A stretch of 64,000 bases of DNA from Xestospongia bergquistia (Eukaryota > Porifera > Demospongiae > Haplosclerida > Petrosiidae): NCBI GenBank assembly GCA_963965975.1, contig OZ014424.1:3720001-3784000 (forward strand). The letters are read 5' to 3'. Position numbers and translations under genes: made by a program. The notes beneath the pieces were generated by a model, which saw nothing but the letters and a program-made list of their open reading frames with translations, made no database searches and had not been told where the DNA came from. Below, one piece after another: positions 1 through 12,944 of this stretch (position 1 is the first letter of the stretch; every line of letters begins with the position of its first letter).

Positions 1-1015
1 AATAGAATTAACAAAAGGTATATAAAGATCAATCTTACATAGAGTGATTATTAGAGAACATCACTGCATTATCTCCAGTCTAGTCATCAAAGTATCACTA
101 TAGAATTAAAGGAAATAGTTAGTACATGATTGTCAAGTTAATAATACATCAAACTTACAGTCTAAAATATCAGAGAACCATACTACACCTATATAATAGA
201 CCAAAGTCCATCTAAAAATTATAAAAAATAATGTTTAGTAAAGACATGTCCATATTATTATAACAGATAACTTACATTAGTCATCAGTTAATGTACATAA
301 GATCATCATTACCAGTGACATTATCTTTCTATCCTATTATAGAACATTGAGGTTCATTTAGTAGATATTGTACTATTTAATAATTCAACTTACAGTAGGT
401 ATATTAACAATTGTTATCAGATCATCTCTTACTAGTTTATTGATAGACCTACTAAATGTAACAGAATTTGTTTTGTTCTAACATTATAGTTACTATACAA
501 CTCACAACTATTAGAACATTATATTATTACACTACAGAACAAATAGTTAGTAAATTAGTAATTTAATAATAGATATTGACTTACATATATAGTATATCAT
601 AGGAATATACTAGATGTAGATCATCACATGTTGATGTAGAATAAATTACTATTATAATAGAAGAGAATAAAAAGTAAAAACATTTATTTAATAAGTGTTT
701 CTATTAACTTACTAGAAGTAGGACAATCATCTCCAATAGACCAGTCAGTAAACAGACCTATTCTACTCTATCCTAAAAGAAGGTATCATTTAAATTGTTG
801 AGTTTATAACTCTCAATTAGTTGATGATCATCTCTAGTAGAAAACAGTCCTACTATAAAATGAAAAATAGTTATTATAACAGACCAGCAATAATAATTGA
901 CAAGAGTCTGTTGTATATTAAAATCACTTAATTCTAGTGTACAACTGTCCATGTCAGTTATTAGGGATAAAGAGAAGAGCCTACACTTCACAAACACCAG
1001 CTAATAAAATGTAAC
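1..1015. repeat. Left copy of 2.34 kb direct duplication
   Basis: This stretch matches 2341-3345 almost base for base, with a few substitutions (for example near 540 versus 2880) and a small length change near 400/2735. The two copies lie 2340 bp apart, so the unit includes the minisatellites between them and the second copy is cut short near 3345. No open frame here looks like a protein; the short ones differ between copies and start without context. Confidence 0.9.
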
Positions 1016-1125
1016 CATCAAATCTTCAAGGTCAGCACAAACCTAACCTTTAAAACCTATCCAGATACCAGTAATACAGTGAAAATGAATGTCAGTACTA
1101 ATTTACAAAAAATTACAGAGAGAGT

Positions 1126-1445
1126 TAAATAATTCAGGCTCGTACAGCACACATAAGAGGTAAATATGTAACACACTCAATGGTTGACAATTACAAAACA
1201 GAAGGGGTTAAATTATTCAGGATTATACAGCACACATAAGTGGGTAAATATGCAACACAATGGTAACAATTATGAAATGGAGGGTTAAATAATTCAAGAT
1301 TATACGACACACACAAGGGGTTAATACACAACACACTCAATGGTTAACAATTACGAAACAGAAGGGGTTAAATTATTCAGGATTATATGACACACACAAG
1401 GGGTTAAATAATTCAGGATTACACAACACAAAGTGAGTTAATGTG
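1126..1445. repeat. Minisatellite, ~80 bp units
   Basis: About four imperfect units, each starting near a GGTTAAATAATTCAGGATTA-like core and running through CACACATAAGGGG and CAATGGTTAACAATTACGAA. Units start near 1128, 1208, 1286 and 1369; the last is shortened. Confidence 0.8.
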
Positions 1446-1967
1446 GCAGACATAAGTTATAGAACATTATGACACAGTAACAGACACACACAAAGGGATT
1501 AAAATAAATATGGAAGGATCTGATATTAAGTTCAATATCAAGAGAAAGGGTCACCGTTATACATCATCAACACCTAGAAGGTTATACAGGGATAGTTTAT
1601 ATATAGATACACAAAAGACAAAGATGAATGAGATGTGAGGTACCACAAGACAAGGAAGAGGATACAATATTAGAAAGTATTGACAAATAACATACAAACA
1701 GTTCTTCCATGTCCAAATCCACCTATTAATACCCCTGACTCATCAACCACCTATAATCACATTATGATGTCCATATACACAACCCACAAACTGACCCTGA
1801 CCATACTCAACACACGAAAAGACTGTCAACCTCAAGAACCAAGATAAAGAGCCACAACCAACAATGTTGAATATTTTTCCAGGTCCCTTAAACAATTATT
1901 GATGTCCACACAGTGTTAGTAGTAGATAAAGCAATTAAAGGAGACCAAAACAGTTTATAATTGTACT

Positions 1968-2318
1968 ATATATACTGTAACTATTAATACACAACTATTA
2001 TCTCCCATCACCATCTCAATCATCATCATCACCATCTCCACCTCCATCTCCATCACCATCTCCATCACCATCTCAATCATCATCATCTCCATCATTATCT
2101 CATTCATCATCTCCACCATCTCCAGCAGTTGAAGTACACTCAACTGTAACTATTAATATACAACTATTATCTCCATCACCATCTCAATCATCATCATCAC
2201 CATCTCCGCCTCCATCTCCATCACCATCTCCATCACCATCTCAATCATCATCATCTCCATCATTATCTCATTCATCATCTCTACAGTCTCCAGCAGTTGA
2301 AGTACATCAAACTTGAAC
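1968..2318. repeat. Two ~172 bp units of CATCACCATCTC-rich repeat
   Basis: Two tandem units (about 1970-2143 and 2144-2318), each beginning ACTGTAACTATTAATA and containing a simple CATCAC/CATCTC repeat. Read on the minus strand this gives a methionine- and glutamate-rich open frame, which is a product of the repeat and not a gene. Confidence 0.8.
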
Positions 2319-3424
2319 ATCACTACAGAATGAAAAGTTTAATAGAATTAACAAAAGGTATATAAAGATCAATCTTACATAGAGTGATTATTAGAGAACA
2401 TCACTGCATTATCTCCAGTCTAGTCATCAAAGTATCACTATAGAATTAAAGGAAATAGTTAGTACATGATTGTCAAGTTAATAATACATCAAACTTACAG
2501 TCTAAAATATCAGAGAACCATACTACACCTATATAATATACCAAAGTCCATCTAAAAATTATAAAAAATAATGTTTAGTAAAGACATGTCCATATTATTA
2601 TAACAGATAACTTACATTAGTCATCAGTTAATGTACATAAGATCATCATTACCAGTGACATTATCTTTCTATCCTATTATAGAACATTGAGGTTCATTTA
2701 GTAGACATTGTACTATTTAATAACTCAACTTACAGGAGGTGTCTACAAATGTTATCAGGTCATCTCTTACTAGTTTATTGATAGACATACTAAATGTAAC
2801 AGAATTTGTTTTGTTCTAACATTATAGTTACTATACAACTCACAACTATTAGAACATTATATTATTACACTACAGAACAAATAGTTAGTAAATTAGTAAT
2901 TTAATAATAGATATTGACTTACATATATAGTATATCATAGGAATATACTAGATGTAGATCATCACATGTTGATGTAGAATAAATTACTATTATAATAGAA
3001 GAGAATAAAAAGTAAAAACATTTATTTAATAAGTGTTTCTATTAACTTACTAGAAGTAGGACAATCATCTCCAATAGACCAGTCAGTAAACAGACCTATT
3101 CTACTCTATCCTAAAAGAAGGTATCATTTAAATTGTTGAGTTTATAACTCTCAATTAGTTGATGATCGTCTCTAGTAGAAAACAGTCCTACTATAAAATG
3201 AAAAATAGTTATTATAACAGACCAGCAATAATAATTGACAAGAGTCTGTTGTATATTAAAAATACTTGTAATTCTAGTGTGCAACGTTTCATGTCATTTA
3301 TTAGGGATAAAGAGAAGAGTTTAGATTTCATAGACATCTGCTATAAAACCTAACCTTTAAACCCTCCAGGCTGATACAAACCATGAATGGAAACTTACCA
3401 AAAGCCCTGATGCCAATGAAGAAG

Positions 3425-3865
3425 ACACGAAAAATTCTAGATGCTATATCAAGTAAATTTCTAGATGCCAGTAAAAAAATATTGTAGTATATTTTTAGAT
3501 GCTTGTAAAAATACTGTAGTAAATTTTTAGATGCCAGTAAAAAGCTCTGTAGTAAGTTTTTAGATGCCAGTAAAATTTTTTAGATGCTAGTAAAAATACT
3601 GAAATAAAATTTTAGTTGCCAGTAAAAGATACTGAAGTAAAAATCCAGATGCCAGTAAAAAAGTACTGCAGTAAAATTTTAGATGCCAGTAAGAGAACTG
3701 GAGTATAGAGATGTCAGTAAAAGAACTGAAGTAAAATTTTAGATGTCAGTAAAATAACTAAAATAAATTTATAGATGTCAGTAAGAGAACTGGAACAATA
3801 TTACAGATGTCAGAAAAAGAACTGAAGTAAAATTATAGACGCCAGTAAAAATACTGATGCGAGCA
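3425..3865. repeat. Minisatellite, ~35-40 bp units
   Basis: About a dozen degenerate units with the core TTTTAGATGCCAGTAAAA followed by an ACTGAAGTAAA-like spacer. Unit length varies. Confidence 0.8.
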
Positions 3866-4499
3866 TTATCTAGTAGAAAACCTTTTAACTATGTCGGAAT
3901 ATGTAGGAATAATATGCAACAAACAAAACAAGACAACAGGAACAAGAATAGCAAGAGGAAGAGGAAGTATTACAGTATATGAATTCTGTGGGTCATACAC
4001 TACAAGACTATAATATGTAAGATATATCAAGAAAACAACAGAATATCTTTAGTCTACAAAAGTACTGAAAAACTAATGAATGTATGGTACAGACAATAAT
4101 ATAACATAATACAAAGTGTTATAGAACAGCTGCAGGAGATGGATGTTAAAGATAACATAGAGAACTAAACAAAATGTCAGATCAAGTATAAAAGTGTTAA
4201 CAATCACATGAGATATTAACACAAGATAGAACTAGTATAATAATAACTCAAGAGTTATAACAGTCACAGTAGATGGCAACAAGAGATCATCACAGGAGAT
4301 ACATTGAACTGTAAGTAACAAAACCAAATTAGATTCTACCAGTAAAATTGTAGACACTAGTAGATTTAGTGTGAATAGGAGATTTACGAAAGTATTATAG
4401 TTTTAGTGTACAAAGTCACAAAAGGTTTGTTAGAAAACAGAATTTATACAAATATAGATAACAAATATTAATGAATTCACAATTTTGGTGAAGAATTTT
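3866..4499. other. No gene seen
   Basis: AT-rich sequence with stops in all frames and no recognisable coding, repeat or RNA signal. Confidence 0.5.
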
Positions 4500-5650
4500 T
4501 CTACACATTATAATAATATTACACAAGGAATGTCTTGTGTGCTATTATACCTAATAGCACACATGTACATGTCACAAGAATAGGTTGTATCATAGGATAT
4601 AATGTGGTTTGAGTAACAAGACATTGTGTATGAATATGTCAAAATGTTAGCAGTGTATGTATATGATACAGGGCTAGGTTGTATGTATTACAGGAGGTTG
4701 TTGGTGTTGAGACATTTGCATATGTTAAATAGAAATAATAGGACATTATGTGGTTGTACAAGACGTTCATACATGTATATGTCAGAGGGTGAGTTTATAC
4801 CATATTGTAGGACATTACGAGATAAGAACATGTCACAGTATTAAATTGCATCATAATGGTCACAAAAGATTTTATGTATGCATGTCACAGGACTAGGTTG
4901 TATCATAGGACATAATGTGGTATGAGTAAGAAGATATTTGTGCATAAATATGTCAAAAGATTTGTATGTTTATGCCACAAGACTAGTTTGTATCATAAGA
5001 CATAATAATGTGGTATGAGTAACAAGATATTTGTGCATAAATATGTCAAAAAGTTTGTGTACATACATGTTACAGGGCTAGGTTACATAAGATTATGTGG
5101 TTATATGATGTTTGTATACATGTATATGTCACAGGGCTAGGTTGTATTGTACTACAAGAGGTTGGGTATTAAAACATTTGTATGTATTGGGTTGTATAAT
5201 AGGACATTATGTGGCATGGGTAATTAGACATTCAAACATGTACATGTCGGAGACAAGGTTATAGCATATTGTAAGAGAATATGCCACAGAAGTAGTACCA
5301 AGACATTTGTGTATGAATATGTCAAAAGGTTTGTATATGTAAATGTCACAGAACTAGGTTGTATCATAGGACATAATATGGTATGAGTAACAAAACATTT
5401 GCGTATGAATATGTCAAAAGGTTTATATAGGTGCATATCACAGGGCTAGTTTGTGTCACAGGACATAATGTGATATGAGTAACAAAACATTTGTGTATGA
5501 ATATGTCAAAAGGTTTATATGTACATGTTGCAGGATTAAGTTTATTACCATAAATTAAAAGAAGGGAAGTTATCTGAATGTACATGTTGTAGGACTTACA
5601 AGAGGTTGGGATATGTAGATGTCATACTGTGATAGGATTACCAAAAGGTG
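4500..5650. repeat. Degenerate satellite, ~110 bp units
   Basis: Roughly ten diverged units containing, in order, TGTCACAGGGCTAGGTTGTA, a CATAGGACATAATGTGG segment, a GAGTAACAAGACATTTG segment and GAATATGTCAAAAGG. The short open frames on both strands here are repeat by-products. Confidence 0.75.
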
Positions 5651-6961
5651 TGTGTATGTAAATGGATTAACAAAGGATAAGCCACATACATGATATGTTG
5701 ATCACAAGAGTTATAACACTTACTTTATATAACACAACAATAGATAGTATAATGGTCACTGAACACAACAAGACTTGGATCATTAGACATTGCAATGATT
5801 TAGTTTCTATATGATATGATGGTACAATATAAGACCAAAGTGACAAGACATCTAAACTATGTAAAGTGTCTATCATAAAAATGTATGATAGAAATTATTA
5901 ATATGTTAATTTATAAGGTTACTTATAAAAGTTGGTCTCAAAAGCTTGCACAAACTACAATTATTAATACAAACAGGACTTGTACTCTAGTTATTCAGTC
6001 GACATGTATTACACAAAAACATTACAATAGGGTTGTGAACATGTTCTAAAATTAGACTATTGGACCCACAGAGTTCATGTACTTATCAGGGAGGCTCCGC
6101 TAATAATTATAGTTAACAAGATGACTTCTCATTAGCTAGACTGTGGTTATAAGCTACAACCAAAAAGAAAGCTAGCCTGCTATATCGAAACTGCTAGTAT
6201 GAGTAAGCTTCATATTCTATCGAAGAGCTTATATGTTCCAGGCTTCAAATCTGGTTCTTAATGTGAAATACAGCTACTTGGCTTGTCAGCTAGCTGCCAG
6301 GACCTTGAAACTTTAAAGCTCCATGCTTATTGTCAGCTATAGCATTCATGAAAAGTTACTCACAACCTATCTGGGAGAGACTTGCACTAGCCATTTTAGT
6401 TGTGTTTAGGACAGCAAAATCCTCTCTACTCTGAACACTACCTCGGATCGGTGCTACATTGCATGGGACAATAACTAAACTTTGATAATATACTATAGAA
6501 TTAGGCAGCCTCAACAGATCAAAGGGTCTCAAGTCATAAGAAAGTAGCTAGTAGCTAGAAGAGGCTATAAGTATGTGAAACAACAGCAACTGTCTGGGCC
6601 AAACAAAGCTAGAATATCTGAATTAGGCTTTACAAATATACACACGGAGTATGTTTACTCTGACCTGAATACTTTCTCTGCTTGTGTATGTGCTGGAACA
6701 AAGCATATTTTCGTCGTTGCCCTCGAGTTGACTGTAACGTTTTTCTGCATTAGAGGCGAACGAGAATTGAAGGAAGGTACGTATTAACTTGACTGGATAC
6801 AAAAGAGACGGACTGTAGACAGCAGCATGGTTGTGCTCTTCTTCTTTAAAACAGATCGGTCCTGCACTAGCACTGGTCCAATAGTCATAGTCATTTTGCA
6901 GAAATGAGGCGGTCTACCTAATGCAAGGAGTAAAAATTGGTGTTACTTTAGCGGTTTGTTG
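5651..6961. other. Non-coding; possible dispersed repeat at 6070-6480
   Basis: No gene is supported. From about 6070 to 6480 the composition changes: less AT-rich, with many AGCTAGC and CAGCTA words. This suggests an inserted repeat, but I see no terminal repeats or target duplication to define one. A frame at 6575-6787 opens only from GTG and matches nothing I know. Confidence 0.4.
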
Positions 6962-7030
6962 AACTGAGCATGCTCAGTTTACTAAAACAGGCGCCATTAA
7001 AGCATCATGTTAAACTGAGCATGCTCAGTT
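6962..7030. promoter_or_regulatory. Two identical 18-bp palindromes
   Basis: The perfect palindrome AACTGAGCATGCTCAGTT occurs at 6962-6979 and again at 7013-7030, 51 bp apart start to start. Its core GAGCATGCTC fits the RRRCWWGYYY half-site consensus of p53-family proteins. A regulatory role is inference; no gene start is visible close by. Confidence 0.4.
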
Positions 7031-8295
7031 GATTGGGTACAGTTAAGAATGCGTGATAAAATCATAGTAAAAATAAACTGACATTAAAACACATATTCTA
7101 TCTGTCAGTACATTGTCTAATTATTTTGTTTGTAACAATGCGAAGTGATGCTAATCCATTAAGAACTAGGTATAATTTCATCATTACAATCTTGAACACT
7201 AATGCATTATCAGATTTGTATATATGTTAATATCAAAATAATTATAAACTATGTAATATAGGTCTTGTTTGTGTTTGAATGGGCAGAGCAGGAGGATGTG
7301 GAGGTAATGACAGAAGGGAAACTTCACTTGGATTAGTAGATAGTTTGCATTTCTTTGTGACAATTTAATGTTAATTACCATAATTATAATATAATTGCAA
7401 CAATATGCATCATGTACACTAATTTTTTATATACTAAAAGTTTTATATCAATTTAGCATAAGGATCTGTTGAATTACAGGTGCTTTAGAAAAAAGGAATT
7501 GTAAGACAACCTCACTTGTTGATACAAGGATCATTACAGATCCAATGTTATCATATCCTCCGTTACTATATTCATTACTCATTATTCTGGTTGACAGGTA
7601 TCAGCTGAAACACCAATTAATTCCACCATCACTCACCACTGATATCATAATATTTATGTTATTTTTATTGCCATTAATATAACAGTCATAATTATATTTA
7701 ATGATGATGTAATTACTTCAGAAGAAAATCAGAATTAATAAAAAAACTGACATGTACAAGGGTATATTTTTAAAATGCTAAAAATTAAAAAATATAGTTA
7801 CTTGTAAAAGCCTACAAGAGATATTTGTAGCCTTAATGGACAATAGATACTAATATGTTACCATTTTATGTATTAGATGCTATGACTTAAATTATGATAA
7901 GAATGAAAAGAACACCACTACATGATAAATAGTAATAGACCAGAAAAGAGAGAAATAAGCATCTCTAATGTCATACATGCTTATATCTAATTACCAATTT
8001 AGTGTTTGACTCAAACATGTGTTTTTCCTCTAATTAGATTTTGTAACCCAACTATAACTAAATTTAATTTTATTCATTAATCCATTGTTATAGGTTGTAC
8101 ACAAACTCTGTACAAGATAACAGTCACTCTACAAATTAAAACAAGGCAATATATCTTCCCATGGCCAAGGTCTACAGATGTCTTCATATTTCTCTATATA
8201 ATATAATATCATCAATATTTAATAAATTGAAGCACACATACTAATTTAACTTAACATGCACACACATAGTCTTTTAATGAACATGAAAAAATTCT
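7031..8295. other. 3' flank of the FEM1/TTL cassette
   Basis: The last ~900 bp resemble the sequence left of the other FEM1-like genes (18400-19019 and 23450-24066). An example is the shared stretch around GAATGAAAAGAACACC at ~7900 and ~23665. No open gene is seen; it shows that the duplicated unit includes several hundred bases of intergenic DNA. Confidence 0.6.
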
Positions 8296-10085
8296 AAGAA
8301 AAATAATCAAACTGCTTAAAATATTGAGGACTTGATAAAGTCTATAACATGAGAAGGAAGTACTTGGTAAGGTATACAGTGCTTCACTACAGCATTAGCT
8401 GCAGTACAATAGAGAGATAAAGGAAGGTGTCGAGAACATAAAGCTTTGTATGATGGAAGCTTTGATTTAACTATGTCACTGAACAATGTAAGGCCTTTAC
8501 TGTTAGTTGTGTCTACATGAGTACCATATTCCAATAATATCCTTATAACTTCCTCTATTCTTTCAATTTTGTATGCATTAACTGCCTTTTTAAGAGCAAC
8601 TTGAAGTAAAGTTCTTCCATCCCATCCAACATCATTTATTACAGCATCACCTCCTACTTCAAGGAGAAAACACAGTAGTGAAGGGTATTGGTAAATGAAA
8701 TCAGAGTTAGACAAAAGTAATTCTGATCCTTCTGGATAATAAAGATACTTTGAAACAAACTCATTGGCTAAAGAGATTAACTCAAAAGGATAAGATGAAT
8801 TGGTAGATTCACAGCTCTTTATCCACATGGAAAACACTCTTAATACTTCATGTTTGTCATTATGGTTCAACTGGTAGATTTAGGTGATATAGGGTCATCA
8901 GAACTGTTAGTCCAAATTTAATGCATATATAATGGAAAATTAGGTGGATATTCTATTTTCAGAAGTGTACGAATTAATACATGGAAGTAGGCTATGACAT
9001 TTTTTGTAACATGAAATCAAGGAAAAGAATCAGAATTGGGTGGCTTGGAACATAACTTTTTATACACACTTGTTTCAAATAGTATACCTCTATTAATCAC
9101 AGATTCACCTTCTTTAGGATGTCCTTTTATCAATCATTTCTCCTCCCACTTCCAATAGGTATTTGGTACATACTCTACCTAGACATCGCTCATAAATCAA
9201 TGCATATTGAACAAGTATTTTCAAAGTATTGTCCCATATTGCATCTAGCTCTTCCTTTGTTTTCACCTCCTCACGTATGTCATATTCATGTACTGGTAAT
9301 GGATATGAAAGCTGAACATTATGTTCTTTCATGATTTCAAGATCTTTAATCCATATATGGCGAAAACCAATTCTCTTTTCAATTTCATCATAACTACAAT
9401 ACAAGGTTTGACATCAGGTAGCGTTTAGCAAATATATATTTACTTCACATTCTATAGGACAAACTTCTCTTTGAATAAAAATCTCTACTATAGCTTCATT
9501 GCCAGTATAAACAGCAAGATACACAGGAGATGGTATGTAATCAATATCTGTAACACAAGAAGTAGCAGTAAGCGTAGGAGCTGTTCCATAGTCTAATAGA
9601 AACTGAACTACTTCTTTATAAGCAAATGAAGTATGACTAGCAATGTGTAAAGCTGTGTATAGCCAACTGTTGTATGTTGATAAGCATTAGCATTTTTTTT
9701 CAAGAAAATATCTTAAAATCTGAATCTTTGCTTCTTTTGTTAGGATGACATTTCTGATGACTTGTAATAGTGGACTGATACCCTCATTACAGGCCTTATT
9801 AATATCAACACCACACTCCTGTAAGTACTTTATAGTCCAAGGGAAAGTGCATGATGTAATGAATTTGATCCATCCGTTGATGGTTTGTTAACTTTGGCCG
9901 CTTTTGAAATCAAATATTTAATTATTTTTCTGTGGACTGCCACACAAGCTGTTATTAGTGGGGTAACTGCTGTTTCCTTGTCCAAAAACCTAATAGCCAA
10001 TGTATTTACATCAATGACATACATTGGGAAAACTCTCAAGGAAGTACTGGACAATCTCAAATTTGCCCCAATAGCAAGCAATAAT
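8296..10085 (-). pseudogene. FEM1-like gene copy A, broken
   Basis: A fourth copy of the FEM1-like gene found intact at 10953, 19020 and 24067. Three separate open pieces remain: C-terminal ankyrin and VHL-box-like end (8316-8870), middle TPR-like region (9114-9404) and part of the N-terminal ankyrin repeats (9830-10081). They lie in different frames. Relative to copy B, the 3' end has lost 8 bases near 8330, which removes the normal last residues. The first ~60 codons, including the MADYRFSKEK start, are absent; the similarity stops at about 10085, where TTL-like sequence begins. No single protein can be made. Confidence 0.9.
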
Positions 10086-10189
10086 AAAAGGTTATTATTC
10101 CATTGTCATCCACTAGTCTATTGCTATGAGATTATACATGAGAGTTTATATGAAAGTTTGTCAAAGAAATGCCAATCACTTTGTGAATA

Positions 10190-10650
10190 CCATCATAAAT
10201 ATATGAGAAGTAATGGCATGTTTAAGAAGATTCACAGCTTTATAAATGTGTTAATGAGTATTATTCCTCATGTTTTAATGCCATAATAAATATTATACTT
10301 CACTTAATGATACATAAACAATGTGTTACTTAAAGTTAATATGTATTAATAATAACATACTCAATATATATTGCACTGACATTTTCTTTATTATAGAAGG
10401 ACATGCTTGATTTAGTAATGATAAAGAGACAGACACCCTAAGTGTTCCTGGACATGACCTGTAGGAGAACATTTTCATTCTTGGGAATTAATATGGAAGG
10501 AAAATCCTCCAGATTGTCCACTTTTAGATAAGTATAATCCCTTTACATGAATTTGAGGACACAAAACCAAACAACATGTGGTTAATTAAATCTAGAAGAA
10601 AGTTTGGAGGTTGTGGGATTGAAGTGATTGTATTACACTCTTATATCTGT
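10190..10650 (+). pseudogene. TTL-like remnant of cassette A
   Basis: Fragments of the TTL-like gene intact at 26577-27873. Around 10225-10280 is a piece of its first visible exon. 10397-10545 matches its last exon but carries indels and stops. 10555-10650 matches the ATP-binding segment (NMWLIK-like) out of normal order. The order of pieces is scrambled, so this is a rearranged relic. Confidence 0.75.
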
Positions 10651-10952
10651 TTCCCAATTAAGTGTGAGGCTCAGACATCTGTACAAGGTATGTTTTTCCT
10701 CTATTAGATTATGACCTGCTGAAAAAGTCTATAAAATTGGTAATCCAGTGCTAGCTGTAACTAAATTTAATTTTATTTAATAATCCACTTTTTAAAATAT
10801 GGATGAATTCTGTACAATAAGACAGTCACTCATCACTCTACAAATGAAAACAAGGCAACATGTCTTTCCAAAAGTCTACAGAAAATAAAGCATGCAAATA
10901 AAATAATTTAACTTAACATGTACATACAGACTTTAATATATGTCAAACAATT
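10651..10952. other. 3' flank of FEM1-like copy B
   Basis: Non-coding, similar to the flank left of the other FEM1-like copies. Confidence 0.5.
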
Positions 10953-12944
10953 CTAAGGAAAATAGTCAAACTGCTTAAAGTAATGAGGATCATGTAACTT
11001 GATAAAGTCTATAACATGAGAAGGCAGTCCTTGATAAGGTATACAGTACTTCGCTACAGCATTAGCTGCAGTACAATAGAGAGATAAAGGAAGATGTCGA
11101 GAACATAAAGCTTTGTATGATGGAAGCTTTGATTTAACTATGTCACTGAACAATGTAAGGCCTTTACTGTTAGTTGTGTCTACATGAGCACCATATTCCA
11201 ATAATATCCTTATAACTTCCTCTATTCTTTCAATTTTGTATGCATTAACTGCCTTTTTAAGAGCTACTTGAAGTAAAGTTCTTCCATCCCATCCAACATC
11301 ATTTATTACAGTATCACCTCCTACTTCAAGGAGAAGACACAGTAGTGAAGGGTATCGGTAAATGAAATCAGAGTTAGACAAAAGTAATTCTGATCCTTCT
11401 GGATAATAAAGAAAGGTTAAAACAAACTCTTTTATTAAAGAGATTAACTCAAAAGTATATGATGAATTAGTAGATTCACAGCTCTTTATCCACATAGAAA
11501 ACAATAGTAACACTTGACGTTTGTCATCTGGTTCAACTCGGAACTGTAGGTGATACTTGGTCTTCAAAGCTGTCAGTCCAAATTTAATGTACAATTGAAA
11601 ATTAGGCGTGTATACTGTTTTGAGAAGCTTACGAACTAATATATGTAATTTATCCAGGACACTTTGTGTAATATAAAAACGAGGAAAAGGATAGGAATTG
11701 GGTGGCTTGGAACATATTTCTTCACATATATTTGTTTCTAATAGTACACCTCTTTTAATCACAGATTCACCTTTGTTAAGATATCCATTATCAATCATTC
11801 TATTTCCTACATCCAATAGGTACTCAATACATACTCTACCTAGACATCGCTCATTAATCAATGCATATTGAAAAAGAAATTCTAAAGTATTACCCCATAT
11901 TGTATCCAGCTCTTCCTTTGTTTTCACCTCCTCACGCAGGTCATATTCATCTACTGGTAATGGATATGAAAGCTGAACATTATATTCCTTCATGATTTCA
12001 AGACCTTTAATCCATATGTGGTAAATACTAATTATCTCCTCTTCTCCTTGAAAAAAATACACCGCTAGAGATAGATGCCTCATAGCTGTCAACAAATATA
12101 CATCAACTATACATTCTATAGGACAATCTTCTCTTTGAAAAAAAACATCCACTATATCCTCATTCCCAGTAGACGCAGCAGCAAGATACACAGGAGATGG
12201 TATGTAATCAATATCTGTAGCACAAGAAGTAGCAGTAAACATAGGAGGTGCTCCACTGTCTAATAGAAACTGAACTACTTCTTTATAAGCAAATGAACTA
12301 AAACTAGCAATGTGTAAAGCTGTGTAGCCATTTTTTGTACATTGATAAAAATTAGTATTTTTATCAAGCAAATATCTTAAAATCTCAATTTGGGCATCTT
12401 TTTGCAGAAGGAAATTCCCAGTAACTCCTACTAATAGGCTAATACCCTGATTACAGGTCTTATTAATATCAGCACCACACTCCAGTAAATACTTTATAGT
12501 CTCAAGGGAATGTGCATGACGTAATGGAGTAATCCCATCAGTTGACGACTTGTTAATTTTGGCCCCTTTTGAAATTAAATATTGAATTATTGTTTGAGAA
12601 GCTTGCTCACGGTCATCCCTATGTTCTGCCATACAAGCTGCTATTAATGGAGTAATTGCTGTTTTGTTGTTATAAAATATAACAGCTAATGTATCTACAT
12701 CAATGATATTAGGGAAAGTCTCAAGGAAGTACTGGACAATATTAAATTTGCCCCAATAACAAGCACTGACAAGTGGTGATTGTAACATGTACTTTAGTGG
12801 AGGGCAAAACGTGGTTGGTCCAAACCGTGCTCTTTCATTAGGTTGTACTTCTTTTATCAATGCCTTTATCTCAGTTAGTTTGCCATGTTTAGTCCAGTAA
12901 CACAATTGTTGATACTTTTCTTTACTGAATCTATAGTCTGCCAT
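10953..12944 (-). CDS. FEM1-like ankyrin protein, copy B (CUL2 substrate receptor family)
   Basis: Single-exon gene, 663 aa. Order of domains fits FEM1A/B/C: N-terminal ankyrin repeats (about residues 50-250; visible cores PLVSACYWGK, TPLIAACMAE, TPLRHAHSLE, TALHIASFSS), a TPR-like helical middle (about 300-430; the LPVDEYDLREEVKTKEEL stretch corresponds to the FEM1 segment before its TPRs), C-terminal ankyrins (about 535-610, GRTLLQVALK) and a VHL-box-like end (about 615-650; SLYCTAANAV, IPYQGLPSHVIDFI). Vertebrate FEM1 proteins of ~620-655 aa use the VHL box to bind Elongin B/C and CUL2 and the N-terminal ankyrins to bind C-degrons. A similar role here is inferred. The ATG is conserved in all three intact copies with a shared upstream block. 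Absence of introns suggests origin from a retrocopy or intron loss before the array expanded. Confidence 0.85.
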   Translation of the reverse strand: MADYRFSKEKYQQLCYWTKHGKLTEIKALIKEVQPNERARFGPTTFCPPLKYMLQSPLVSACYWGKFNIVQYFLETFPNIIDVDTLAVIFYNNKTAITPLIAACMAEHRDDREQASQTIIQYLISKGAKINKSSTDGITPLRHAHSLETIKYLLECGADINKTCNQGISLLVGVTGNFLLQKDAQIEILRYLLDKNTNFYQCTKNGYTALHIASFSSFAYKEVVQFLLDSGAPPMFTATSCATDIDYIPSPVYLAAASTGNEDIVDVFFQREDCPIECIVDVYLLTAMRHLSLAVYFFQGEEEIISIYHIWIKGLEIMKEYNVQLSYPLPVDEYDLREEVKTKEELDTIWGNTLEFLFQYALINERCLGRVCIEYLLDVGNRMIDNGYLNKGESVIKRGVLLETNICEEICSKPPNSYPFPRFYITQSVLDKLHILVRKLLKTVYTPNFQLYIKFGLTALKTKYHLQFRVEPDDKRQVLLLFSMWIKSCESTNSSYTFELISLIKEFVLTFLYYPEGSELLLSNSDFIYRYPSLLCLLLEVGGDTVINDVGWDGRTLLQVALKKAVNAYKIERIEEVIRILLEYGAHVDTTNSKGLTLFSDIVKSKLPSYKALCSRHLPLSLYCTAANAVAKYCIPYQGLPSHVIDFIKLHDPHYFKQFDYFP

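Noticed and set aside
1955..2143. Methionine-rich open frame on the minus strand
   Set aside because: It is a translation of the CATCAC/CATCTC simple repeat; a second repeat unit beside it would give the same text.
9885..10286. 133-codon plus-strand frame
   Set aside because: Its first part is the antisense of the FEM1-like copy A; the rest overlaps the TTL-like remnant out of frame.
12075..12263. Plus-strand frames inside the FEM1-like genes (also 20142-20330)
   Set aside because: Shadow frames antisense to well-supported genes.
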